Positions 54,546 through 64,000 of a DNA stretch of 64,000 nt are shown piece by piece. Every line of letters starts with the position of its first letter. The stretch's first letter is position 1. The notes below the pieces were generated by a model. That model was given only the letters and a program-made list of their open reading frames with translations. It was not told the origin of the DNA and ran no database searches. Origin of the DNA: Sapria himalayana (Eukaryota; Streptophyta; Magnoliopsida; Malpighiales; Rafflesiaceae); NCBI GenBank assembly GCA_029783825.1, contig JAREIK010010445.1, forward strand, positions 1 to 64,000, read 5' to 3'. Both the position numbers and the translations under genes were made by a program.

Positions 54546-54850
54546 ATTATATATTTATTTAAACATAACTTTTTTATTGATTTATTTTGATTTGATTGAC
54601 AGGTTTAAATTTCATACAGATATGGTACCACAATAATCCCCATACGAAGCTTGTAGAAGCGAAGGGATTTTTTAATATAAACGATGCACCAAAACTAGGA
54701 CAGCTTTGTTGCAGTAGAAAGATGGTGACCGGAGGGGCTGGTGGAGAGAAAACAATGTAAATTTCAGTGATAGATTATACATTATGCATTGTTGTTAGAT
54801 ACATTGATGAATAAGATGTAATTAATAAAATTTTGTTATGTTTTTGTTTT
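54546..54850. repeat. Duplicated segment, second copy
   Basis: It matches 53346-53615 in order. This copy keeps about 70 extra bases (around CCACAATAATCCCCATACG) between the TTTGATTGACAG and GCAGTAGAAAGATGGTGACC phrases. An AG acceptor-like site precedes GTTTAAATTTCATACAG. Confidence 0.75.
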
Positions 54851-55063
54851 TGCTATGAAAAATATTGATCATAATAATTATTAACTGATTTTAATTTTTA
54901 TAAATTATAAATTATCATTTATAGTTTCTGTTTTTATTCAATTTAATATAAAAATATAAAATTATTTAATTACATTTTTTGGAAAAAAAAATAAAATAGT
55001 GAAATTAGTTTTGGAATAAAAATAGCTAGGGATTTTTCTCATGCTAATTTAGCTAGGTAATTA
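54851..55063. other. Right subterminal region of element D
   Basis: AT-rich sequence ending in AATAGCTAGGG and TTAGCTAGGTAATTA. The reverse complement (TAATTACCTAGCTAAATTAG) resembles the sequence just inside the left terminus of D, so this should be the right end minus its outermost ~20 bases. Confidence 0.6.
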
Positions 55064-55897
55064 GATTGATTGATTGATAGACAAACAAATAGGTCGACAA
55101 ATTGATTGAGAAATAGATAGATATATTGATAGACATATAGATAGAAAGAAAGATTGATAGATAGACATATTGATAGACAGATAAATAGATAGATCAATAG
55201 ACAGATCATTAGATAGATAGATAGAGAGATAAATAGATATATAGTTAGACAAATAGATAGACAATTTGATAGACAGATCATTAGACACATACTTAGACAG
55301 ATAGATAAACAAATAGATAGATAGATATACATATATTTAGATAGATAGAAAGATAAACATATAGATAAATAGATAGATAGACAAATAGATAGACATATAT
55401 ATAGACATAAATGATTAGAAAGATAAATAGATAGACATATAGATAGATACACTTATATATAGATCGATAGACAAATAGATTAAGAGATTATTAGGCACAT
55501 TTATATAGATAGATATATAGATAAAAAGATATATGGATATAGATATATATATATATATACAGATAGAGAGATAGATAGATTGATTGATTGATTGATTGAT
55601 TGAATAATATATAGATAAATCGATAGATAGATAGATAGATAAATAAACAAATAGATAGAAAGATAGATAGACAAATATATAGATAGTTAGATAGATAGAT
55701 AGACAGATATAAATAAAGATTGATAGATATATATAGATAGATATATATATTGACAAATAGATGGATATATAAATAGATAAATACATAAATAGACAAACAG
55801 ATAAATAGATAGATAGATAAACAGATCGACAGATAGATAGATAAATAGACAGATAGTTAGATATGTATGTAGACAGATAGATAGACAAATAGATAAG
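55064..55897 (-). repeat. (TAGA)n array, block 7
   Basis: 830 bases of degenerate TAGA units on the top strand, beginning with a few GATT units. It lies between the right end of D and the CACTA terminus of E. Confidence 0.94.
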
Positions 55898-56319
55898 CAC
55901 TACAAGAAAAATCACAAATACCTTGGGAAATTTCCGTAGCTATATAGGTTTTTTACGTCACTAAAATAAAATAATGACTGATTAACGATGGATGTTTTAC
56001 CAAGCATAAGTGCTCGTAGCAAAATATTAACAAGGAAAAAAAATTCTTTATCAAATTTTTTAATGATAGAAATTCCCTAGTTAATTATATTTTTTTCCCT
56101 TGTTAATTTTAATCATTATTAAGAATAATAATTAATGATTTTCGACTGAATATGTACAGAAATATACCTAGCTAAATTAGAGAGGAAAGAATCCCTAGCT
56201 ATTTTCATTCAAATCTATTTTCACAATTTTATTTTTTTAACATTAAATTTGATTACATATTTTTAATATTTTATATAAAATTAAATTAAAACATATACTA
56301 TAAACCATTTTTTATAATT

Positions 56320-56680
56320 AACAAAAACCAAAAAACAATTCAGAAATAATTATGATACAAAAGTTACATGGTTAAAACAAAACATAACATAGGTATATAA
56401 TCATTTAAAACTAAATCATCATCTTCATCATTAGCTTGTTAATTTTTGCATGGCTCTCCTGCGTGGGTACTCTACTGGAACTTAGTGTGCTATCTATCTC
56501 ATCAAGGCCGCTAACTATGACTCCATATATGTCATCTGCTTTTGCATTGCATTCTTCATATTTTTGATCTCATTATTCACATCTTTCATTTCCTGCATAT
56601 GCATCAAATCAAACTTAAATGATACGAATGATGACAACTTATTAATTTTGCAAAAATTATAGATATGACCATCATTTATA
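56320..56680. repeat. Internal repeat of element E, copy 1
   Basis: The phrases GATACAAAAGTTACATGG, then TTTAAAACTAAATCATC, then GCAAAAATTATAGATATGACC occur here and, in the same order, at 59770-60115. The last part recurs again at 60470-60500. Confidence 0.75.
56515..56620 (-). pseudogene. Possible coiled-coil exon in element E
   Basis: After an ATATGCAG acceptor-like site the minus strand reads EMKDVNNEIKNMKNAMQKQ, a heptad-like, charged segment. Such coiled coils are found near the C-terminus of Ptta/En/Spm proteins, and this position, close to one terminus of E with coding direction toward it, would fit. The match is by character only and the frame stops soon after. Confidence 0.3.
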
Positions 56681-56699
56681 TAGTATCTACCAATATGCA

Positions 56700-57480
56700 T
56701 GATGAATAGTGACTACGAGAATTATGGAGTTTTGCAGCACATATATCGCATTTACCAATCATTATGCATAATTTCATCATTTAAAAAATACTTACGCAAG
56801 CAATAATATTGACCCTATTTGATATGTCTTTTCTTCCTACAATATCAACATTATATAAATAATATTTTGTATTTACATATTCATAACATACCACAACTTT
56901 CCTAATTTATCACCAAGAGTGGACCAGTGTCACTCACAAATACACACCAAACTTTCTATCAACTTTTTTAGCTTATTCTCTTTTCACACTATTGTGCATG
57001 TTTAGTGTGCACAGTATGAGTTAGGATTAGGTACATAGCAAGGCGCAAAAATTGCTAATTTTTGCGCCCTTCAATTGAAATGAAACTTCTAGTGATACCA
57101 AGGGCACAATGAGCAAAATGGGCACCTTCAATTTCCCAAAAAAAAATAGCTACAATGAAGCTAACACCATGGATAGTGCACATGTGCACTATGCTGTTTT
57201 AGTGCACATGTAGACTATGTTGTTATAGAATACATGTTCTATCTCTAATCATTCAATAACACTCAAAAAAAAATAAAAAAATATGCAGATTATCTGATGG
57301 ATCAATAGCAGCAAAAAAAAAGCATAACTAACCACCAGATTTTCTGTAATGGGAGAAACATGCAGATGGCTATGAAGCTATTTTCTAGTTGTCATGTGCT
57401 ACAAACGGATGATTGTCTCACTAATGATTAAATCCCCTTGCTTCAAATCTATCACAGATAGATCATTCCTAATAATCTAG
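56700..57480. other. Unassigned part of element E
   Basis: Mixed A/T-rich sequence. It includes a perfect 16-base palindrome AGTGCACATGTGCACT at 57175-57190 and the related TAGTGCACATG at 57200-57210. No gene recognised. Confidence 0.45.
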
Positions 57481-57489
57481 AAAGGAAAT

Positions 57490-57514
57490 CTCACTTCATA
57501 TATACATATATATG

Positions 57515-57563
<49 letters not shown>

Positions 57564-57845
57564 CTATCTGTACGTATGCATATATGCCAACTTATATATG
57601 TGTGTGGAATGACTATTAAGACATTTCTAGTGTTCATGTATATATGTATGTGTGTATGTACATGTGTATCTGTGAATTTGTAGATGTGCATATGTATATA
57701 TGATATGTCCACAAAAAAACACGGACATATGTACACATATGTGTCTTAGTGAGTATAAATGTATTTATCTATGCATGAAAATACATATATATGTGCTATG
57801 TGCAAGTGCATGTATGTTCGTACATGCACACATGCATGTGTGTTG
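57490..57845. repeat. TATATGTACATA/TA microsatellite region
   Basis: TATATGTATATG and pure TA runs (about 57530-57557), then looser TATGTGTATGTACATG phrases. Overlapping open frames on both strands here are repeat-derived. Confidence 0.85.
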
Positions 57846-59407
57846 GGTGTTGGGATATCTAAAAAATAGTAATAAAATAGTATTGTATGTAGTACAAACA
57901 AGATTAAGAAATCAACAAAATAAAATTAAGCAACTACTAACATCATCATCAATAGCAAAACTCAGTTTCAACATTAATGGTAATAGCTATATAAATTTCA
58001 TGAAACTCAAGTTCTTGTTTTTGGGAATATTCTTGCTCATTGTGTTTCTTCGACATTTTATTTTGAAGATTCCCACATGATGACTATAAATAAGATATTG
58101 AGAAATTATCTATAATCAAAAAGAAAAAAAACTCCATTATTCTCTGTCTTCGTTCTCTCCTTTGTTCTTTATCCATCTACAGCCCTAAATTATAACAGCT
58201 AAATGTATACTAAATATGAGCCACTTTTGCTCATAATCTTGAGTTTGACATTGCAATTCCTGGACTAAATCTAGATGAAAATTTCTATATTACCTTCAAA
58301 CCAATATGCAAAATGAATACTGATTGAGAGAATTATAGAGTATTGCGGCATATATATAGCATTTTCTAATCATTCAGCAAAAGTTTCATCCACACAACAA
58401 ATATTGTATTTTCAATAGACTATTTTCGAATATGGAAGAAATAAAATAATTATCCAATAGCTGTTGGAACCATCAACCAGAGAGAATCTAGTAATAGATT
58501 GTTGATCATTGCAGAGCAATATGGGACATTGTGAGAATGAAGCTTGTATTTCGTCTAGGCACTTGAGAGTCCATCAGGGCACTGAAGCCACATCACCACG
58601 AGGAGCACTTACACTTACCCCAACATCACCATCGGCTGTTGGTCCTTTGTTCGACTTACATCCAGCTTCAATTGTAAAAAGCTACAGCTCTTATTTCATT
58701 AACAAGATCAACAAAATGACCATAATCTAGAAGTAAAGTGGACTCGCCATAGCTCACATTGATGAGATCACATTTATGCTACATAAATCAGGTGGCAATG
58801 CGCACAGTGCATGCATGTGTGGAATGGTAGTAGGAAATTATATGCATGTAGTGTTGCATGCTTTATGAGGTAGTTTGTGTAGTGGATGCATGTAGTGTGT
58901 TATTGTAGTGTGCAAAATAAATATAGTGCTAAAAAATTAAAAAATAAACAATAAAAAATGATTTAGAGTGTGGGTTATATTTTGGCTGATAAATATTTTG
59001 GCTGCACCATTTTGTATTGGCCCGCACTAAAGGAAGTAATCTGGCTTTCTTATGGTCACATCTGGCTCTCCTCTTTTCAGTGTAGGCTCAAACTACATCA
59101 ATTTTAAGGCTCAAATAGCATGAATACAAACAAAAAAAATCTCTTTTTTCAGCAGAAGCATTTCAAAAAACAAAAAAAATCAAAATCAAAATCAAAAACC
59201 AAAACCTACATGAACATTTGACACTTGAAGTCGCCAACTTCCAAAATTGATGCTATGTTTCCATAGTAGATGTCCTACAAAGAATCATGGTTAGGTTAGT
59301 CGTCCAAGCAAAGAACAAAACTAGAATCAAGAAAAATGATACCACCAAAAAAATCTTATTTTGTTTAGCTGCACATAGGCAAAGTTAATTTTCCCGCAAG
59401 TTGCTCA
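57846..59407. other. Unassigned part of element E with possible exon scraps
   Basis: Base composition is less extreme than elsewhere. A plus-strand open frame at 58509-58727 (His/Ser/Thr/Pro-rich) and a minus-strand frame near 57955-58060 rich in Glu, Lys and Gln stand out, but neither matches a family I know. TGCATG repeats occur at 58795-58895. Confidence 0.35.
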
Positions 59408-59746
59408 CTATTCATTCTTCAATAGGTGGGGAGATAAAAGCTTTGAGACTACAAATCCAGTGAAAGACTTGTGTTGGAGTAGCTCTTTCAACTTATCATC
59501 GTATATTATTCTTTTCCTATATGATAGATCAATTTATAAAAGCAAGAACATCTAGCAATTAATTGAAATTGAAGAATAGCACCACTGATTCTCATTGTGG
59601 AAGGGTGAAGACAATGGATGTTGGCATACCTGTAGAGAATTTCCTTTTAAATAGTCCCACATCTTCTTTACAACAATTGAACAAGATTATGCATCATCAC
59701 CTATACCAATAAATTTTATGAGAGCGTCTAAAAGATGAATAGGATG
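59408..59746 (-). pseudogene. Captured SWIB/MDM2-domain gene fragment
   Basis: Two minus-strand exons together make most of a SWIB domain. The upstream exon (59746-59630, 39 codons) follows a TTTCTAG acceptor and reads LLDALIKFIGIGDD, a stop, then SCSIVVKKMWDYLKGNSLQ, ending at a CAG/GTATGC donor. The family pattern is LxxFxG, SR, VVKxxWxYIKxNxLQ. The downstream exon (59517-59408) follows an ATAG acceptor and reads KRIIYDDKLKELL, SFTGFVVSKLLSPHLLKNE, then a stop. The family pattern is NKRxIxCDxKLKELF and GFxVxKLLxxHF. SWIB domains occur in chromatin-remodelling and related plant proteins. The TAA in the first exon, a frame mismatch at the junction (no Asp-Pro-x-Asn) and the location inside a CACTA element argue for a captured, dead fragment. 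The final stop may be the original one. Confidence 0.75.
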
Positions 59747-59769
59747 CTAGAAATCCAAAAGTTCAAAAA

Positions 59770-60115
59770 TAAATAACAGAAACCAAAATAGTTCAAAAAT
59801 AATTCTGATACAAAAGTTACATGGTTAAAACAAAAACAAAACATAGTTTCATCAACATTTAAAACAAAATCATCCTCATAATTAGATGATGCATTTGTGC
59901 TTCAATTATAGATTCCTAGCATTACAAATATAGACTAATTAGAGATATGAAGAATTATAAACATTAACATTAACATAATTTGTGGAAAATTACAATCAAA
60001 AGATAATTTAGTAAAGAAAACTTACATACACATCAATTAAATATCTAATAAATACAAATGATGGGAACTTTTTAATTTAGCAAAAATTATAGATATGACC
60101 ATCACTTATATCTTT
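59770..60115. repeat. Internal repeat of element E, copy 2
   Basis: Matches 56320-56680 in phrase order (GATACAAAAGTTACATGG, TTTAAAACAAAATCATCC, GCAAAAATTATAGATATGACC). It lies just upstream of the SWIB exons on the minus strand. Confidence 0.75.
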
Positions 60116-61986
60116 TTGCTGATTAGATATTTTAAAAAAGCTACATTTTGGCAAGAGTAGCCAGAGAAGGCTTTTTTTTCACAATTCCCAAATAGTCTGT
60201 GTGACAAAAAAATGGCATTAGATCATAGTCAAAATTTCGAAAGTCATTATTAAATGACTTGTTTCATCTTGTTATATTTTTTTTTGTATTCATTTAGTCG
60301 TACAAAATTATTTTTGATAATTTATAATTTTTTGTATATGTGACAAAAAAATAGCAAGTTTTTATGTATAGAAGAAATTTATCATAATATTTTAGTAATT
60401 TACTTAAATATTATTTACATACCCATCAATTCATACCTAAAAAATAAGAAGGAAGGTAACTTATTAATTTATTAAAATAGATATGACCATCACTTATTTA
60501 CTTTTTCCGATTAGATATTAAACTGATAAAGTAATTTTTTGTTTTGAAAGCCTATTTTCATTTTCTATGATTGTTGTTAGCTCACATTATATGATATTTT
60601 TAATTTAATCTTTTATGAGCAGACATAACACATTAAAATATTATTTAATACAAAAAAAATAAAAAAAATTTACATTTGGCAAGAGCGGCCTGAGAGGGCC
60701 GCTCATGAAAATTTCTAATTTTTTGTATGTGTAACAAATAAATTAGCAAGTTTCTTGTGTACATAATTATATTAGTACACATGTTTCATTGTAAAAAAAT
60801 AAAAATATACATGTAAAGCAAACATAGACTGCACTAAATAAGCAACTTAACATGCATCGCACATCTACTACTTTGGATATATATACTATATGCACATTTT
60901 TTTAAATATAATGGTTTATTCTATTACTAATCAAATTATTTATCATATTACTTATGTGAACATTATATAATGATAGAATAATTACTTATTATAAATGTAT
61001 ACAAGAAATAAGTCACCATGCATGCCCAGTGTGCTTTGAGAATGCATGGTATCTTGCTATTCTTTGAACTTTAAATATTAAACAAGACATCAAACTAACA
61101 ATTCTCAATCAATTAATTCAAATATTATTTCCAATTGGTTCCCACTTTTTACCAAAAATAATGATCAACATGATATTTGCCAAAAATATATACAAATATT
61201 AATAAAGATAATAAAGTATCTCGACTTATTTAAACTCTCAACTCAACAATATTCCCAAATGTCATTGTGAAAATAAATAAATTTTTACTTATACAAATTT
61301 GACATTGAGAATATAAAATTCTAATATATTTTTTTGTGATAGTTCTCAAAATATATCATACAAACATCTCTAATACTAGGATTCAATATTCTCGATTTGA
61401 CTAGAAATGAATGACTAAGTAAAAATAATTTCTGATACCACTGTCACATAATTACACACACTTTATTGAGGCCAACTTTGGATGAAGTTTTTTCAAACAC
61501 AATCTCTGATACTAAAAATCATTCAAACAAAATGTTAGAAAAAAATATATACAAATATACTCAATCAACAAACTAAAAAAACCTAACTTATATAGAAATC
61601 AAAAAATTTACAAGGATAACTCACAAGTTGGTTACTATAACTACTAAGTAAAAATAATTATAACAAAAAAAATGGTGGTAATAATTATTAAATTTTTACA
61701 TGAATAAATTTAAACCTCAAAATCTTACTTTTTTGATACATATTAAATTTTAAAATACATTTCTGCAAAATTTAGTCCTTACTTTCTTGAGCATGTAACG
61801 AACCACAAAATATGTTATTATGGAATATATTTAACCTCAAAATAATATAATTAAAAAAAAATCAAAATTTATTGAACTATTATAAAGCTTTTTATAGGAA
61901 CCAAGTGTTTCATGATAATTTTGAAATATAAAATTCTAATCATACATTACAAGATAAATCATATCTCTGACCATTTTAGTTTATTT
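60116..61986. other. AT-rich region with duplicated and hairpin segments
   Basis: GATATGACCATCACTTAT, then GATTAGATATT, then TTTGGCAAGAG appear in that order at 60093-60155 and again at 60479-60683, which is a diverged tandem duplication. The rest, to 61986, is A/T-rich without a gene that I can support. A phrase GATACCACTGTCACATAATTACAC at 61434-61457 resembles fragments common in plant gene-poor DNA but was not assigned. Confidence 0.45.
60682..60703. other. GC-rich hairpin
   Basis: GAGCGGCC and GGCCGCTC form a perfect 8-bp stem around a 6-base loop. It is striking in an otherwise A/T-rich stretch. The first duplicate near 60150 has GAGTAGCC and GAAGGC, with the stem decayed. Confidence 0.7.
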
Positions 61987-62400
61987 CACTACAACAAAAC
62001 ATCAAATTAATGATGCTTTATATCTTGACGCTTTCAGAAAATGTCATTATACTATTTGTAATTAGACATTTAATGACACTTTTCTAAAAGTTTTGTTATT
62101 TGGAAAATGTATTATGTTTTTATGACACTTACTAGAAGTGTCATTGTTACTACAACAAAACTAAAAAATTAAATGACGCTTTATATCTTGACACTTTTAT
62201 AAAATGTCATTATTATATTTGTAAGTAGACATTTAATGATACTTACTAGATGTGTCATTGTTAAGACTAATAGGTTAGGAAAATTGCTTAACTCCTTAAA
62301 AATTTCCAAGGAAAATGGGGCTGAAAATTATAAACCTTGTCACTTTTATTAGTGTCATGGATGTGAAAAAATTAATTTTGAATTTATAGATTTGTAACAA
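61987..62400 (+). mobile_element. CACTA-type left ends in tandem (element F)
   Basis: CACTACAACAAAAC starts at 61987. A second copy, TACTACAACAAAAC, starts at 62148. Both are followed by AAATTAATGACGCTTTATATCTTGAC-type sequence (or a close form) and by AGTGTCATT motifs in both orientations. These are the features of a CACTA terminus and its subterminal repeats, of a family different from A and from C/D/E. No transposase is seen after it. It may be a solo, truncated or small non-autonomous copy. Confidence 0.65.
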
Positions 62401-62710
62401 ATTTCTTATTTATTTATTTTATAAGTAATAATATTTTTATTTTTACTCTAGTTTAATAAAAAAAATTATCAAATTTTAGTTCAAAATTATTTATTAAAAA
62501 TAAACAGAAACTTATGATAAAATTAAAAAAATATCTAAATATTTATACATTCAAAATTACGATTTTTATTTATAAAATAAGTAATAATATTTAATTTTAA
62601 AATATAATTTGTTAATATTTATTTTATCCCTAAGAGAAATAAAAATAGAATGTAAATATAAGGTGATTTAATATAATTATGTAAAAATTTTAATATTATT
62701 TTTAACTTAA
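62401..62710. other. AT-rich spacer
   Basis: Three hundred bases of A/T-rich sequence with nothing recognised. Confidence 0.5.
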
Positions 62711-63150
62711 TTATATTGAATAATCTATCGCTAGAAAGAGTTGCGCTTCTTCTTCATCACGTTCGGCCATTTCCAACAGCTCGGGTTCAAGCTCGCATCT
62801 TTGAAATCATTGGCCATATTTGCAGCATCCTGTAAGTTTTTCCATTAAGTTTATAATTGTATCAGCTCTTCGCTATCGTTAACCTAATTAATGAATGTGA
62901 ACGTGTTCCGAGTAATTTTAGCATTAAACGCAGTATTATAAACACAGTATTATAAGCTCTATTTGTTGGGAGCAATCGGTGAACATAGCGGAAGAGTTGG
63001 GCTGAACTGACACAATAAGCGCTGCCTTTGTCAGAAACCTTTTCCTTCACCGGAGAATACCAATCCACGGTGTCGAGGCTATTTGTTAGTTTGGCACCAG
63101 TCATTTCTGGGATTCCATCTCGAGGAAAGTGGTGATTTGAAAATTCTTAT
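62711..63150 (-). pseudogene. Possible minus-strand gene remnant, unrecognised
   Basis: Two stretches stand out by balanced base content. The higher one (about 63150-62950) reads GIPEMTGAKLTNSLDTVDW, YSPVKEKVSDKGSAYCVSSA and FRYVHRLLPTNRA with no stop. After a TTACAG acceptor at about 62832, the lower one (62806-62711) reads RCELEPELLEMAERDEEE then AQLFLAIDYSI and a stop. EEEAQLFLAIDYS resembles a ubiquitin-interacting motif (acidic run, Leu, Ala, Ser). An in-frame TGA at 62807-62809 separates that frame from the acceptor, so either the exon is broken or the join is different. I do not recognise the family. It could be a host gene piece or a further captured fragment. Confidence 0.35.
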
Positions 63151-63526
63151 TTCTATCTCTGATTCAATGCAAACTTCTTCTCCAATTTATTTTACTTATG
63201 ACAATTCGAGTGCTCTCTAGTACCCAAACATTAAAAATTCTGCCTTATGACAATTCTGCCTTATGATAGATAGATATATTTTACTTATGAAAATTCTACA
63301 TTATGGCATATTCTTATATTGTAAAAAACAAACAAACATAAAAAATTATAGAACATCAATTGAACTTGGGCCTAAACATACTGCTGAGCTTAGCTTGGAT
63401 ATTCTAGAATCTTATAAAATCTTCTAGAATCAACATTATTGTGGCACTGGACATTGTGTAACTCCCTTATTTCATAATCTTTCAGAATCTTTCCTTCAAT
63501 GACATATTATATCAATGAAATAGAAA

Positions 63527-63664
63527 TTAAATCTTGGAGTAGTCTTGTTTGATATATTCTTTTTTTAAATATTGAAGCTTATTGATTACATCAAGCTCAA
63601 TCTCTTGGCTTAGTTCATCAGCTACCATCTTAGCCTTTTCTAACTTATAATTCAACACAGTAAA
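63527..63664 (-). other. Possible small exon, unrecognised
   Basis: The minus strand holds a 44-codon open frame that reads LEKAKMVADELSQEIELD then VINKLQYLKKEYI, with the heptad-like charge pattern of a coiled coil, closing at TAA. It may be an exon or a chance frame. No family recognised. Confidence 0.25.
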
Positions 63665-64000
63665 CTTTTACTAGAAACTCTAATCATTAAGCTTTTTTTA
63701 AGTGATTTTCTATTATGTTTGATAATAAATTAATTATATATTATTCATGCTCACCAAGACACGAGAACCTATATGGTAATGTCCCCATGCAAGTAAGTAG
63801 TGAATTATAATGATTATTTCTTTTTCTTGAATTATTATTTGACATTTTATTTACTAATTTTTTTGAGATATTTTGTATGTATTCACTATTGTGTTATGCA
63901 TATTTGAGTATTTTTTATAGAGATTTAAATAAATATATATTTTGAGCAAATTTGTTGAATATTAGTGAAATTCGAGTAATCTTTAGTGACATTTGTAGAC
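63665..64000. other. Right edge, nothing recognised
   Basis: A/T-rich sequence without repeat structure or a supportable gene. Confidence 0.5.

Larger units (their letters stand above)
41560..55063 (+). mobile_element. CACTA element D, composite, carrying captured gene pieces
   Basis: It starts with CACTACATGAAAATG, right against TAGA array, followed by ~500 bases of CCTAGCTAATTA subterminal repeats. Its far side ends at 55020-55063 with AATAGCTAGGG and TTAGCTAGGTAATTA, which is the inverted subterminal motif; the last ~20 bases of the expected right terminus are replaced by TAGA array. Inside are another TAGA block, AT-rich spacer, an A-type minisatellite, an Enhancer-of-polycomb fragment, a copia remnant and a triplicated exon. 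No TNP2 or Ptta/En/Spm gene is seen, so it would be non-autonomous. The ends are of the C/E type while the contents are of the A type. Reading the whole 13.5 kb as one element is an inference. Confidence 0.6.
55898..61986 (-). mobile_element. CACTA element E (right limit uncertain)
   Basis: It starts with CACTACAAGAAAA, the commonest form of plant CACTA terminus, directly against TAGA array. The subterminal motifs ACCTTGGGAAATTTCC, CCCTAGTTAATTA, TACCTAGCTAAATTAG and CCCTAGCTA follow up to 56210, as in C and D. The recognisable coding pieces inside (SWIB exons, possible coiled-coil exon) are on the minus strand, so the element may be inserted in reverse. No right terminus was found before element F at 61987. 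The length is therefore an upper guess. Confidence 0.55.

Noticed and set aside
57700..58080. 126-codon plus-strand open frame as a gene
   Set aside because: Its first half is TATGTGTATG repeat; the second half has no recognisable family and runs opposite to the gene pieces of element E.

Overview
The window looks like a gene-poor, transposon-dense nuclear segment of a flowering plant. It is strongly AT-rich. The recognisable proteins are the plant CACTA (En/Spm) set: TNP2 transposase with its associated domains, and a Ptta/En/Spm family protein. There are also a Ty1/copia pol remnant and broken pieces of two chromatin-type genes, an Enhancer-of-polycomb-like gene and a SWIB domain gene. I see no intact protein-coding gene, no rRNA or tRNA gene and no CRISPR array. 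The species cannot be named from this sequence.

Layout. About 29 kb (some 45%) is degenerate TCTA/TAGA tetranucleotide array, in blocks at 1-6765, 6830-8160 (opposite strand), 8435-13500, 23531-30882, 35503-41559, 42585-43732 and 55064-55897. Between these blocks lie CACTA elements or pieces of them. Element A (13503-23530) is nearly complete: subterminal GGTCGGTAA-type repeats, an AT minisatellite, a captured Enhancer-of-polycomb fragment, a TNP2 pseudogene, a Ptta/En/Spm pseudogene and right subterminal repeats. Element B (30883-34991) is a relative of A that lacks the captured gene and its whole 3' half. It is cut by element C, whose left end CACTACAAAAAAATG starts at 34992. Element D (41560-55063) has C-like ends but A-like contents: a minisatellite grown to at least four ~540-bp units, the same captured gene, a copia remnant on the opposite strand, and a tandem triplication of one captured exon. 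Element E starts at 55898 with CACTACAAGAAAA and carries, on the minus strand, two exons of a SWIB domain gene. Element F (61987-62400) is a pair of CACTA-type left ends. The last 1.5 kb has richer sequence and a possible broken minus-strand gene.

How the parts relate. The transposase genes of A and B would once have encoded the CACTA machinery: TNP2 for cutting, and the Ptta/En/Spm protein probably for binding the subterminal repeats. All copies here are broken by stops, frameshifts or deletions. The main biological interest is threefold: host gene exons captured and then amplified by CACTA elements, a ~540-bp satellite growing inside those elements, and the repeated contact between CACTA termini and very large tetranucleotide arrays. 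The long ORFs within the arrays (repeating Tyr-Leu-Ser-Ile) are artefacts of the repeat and are not annotated as genes.
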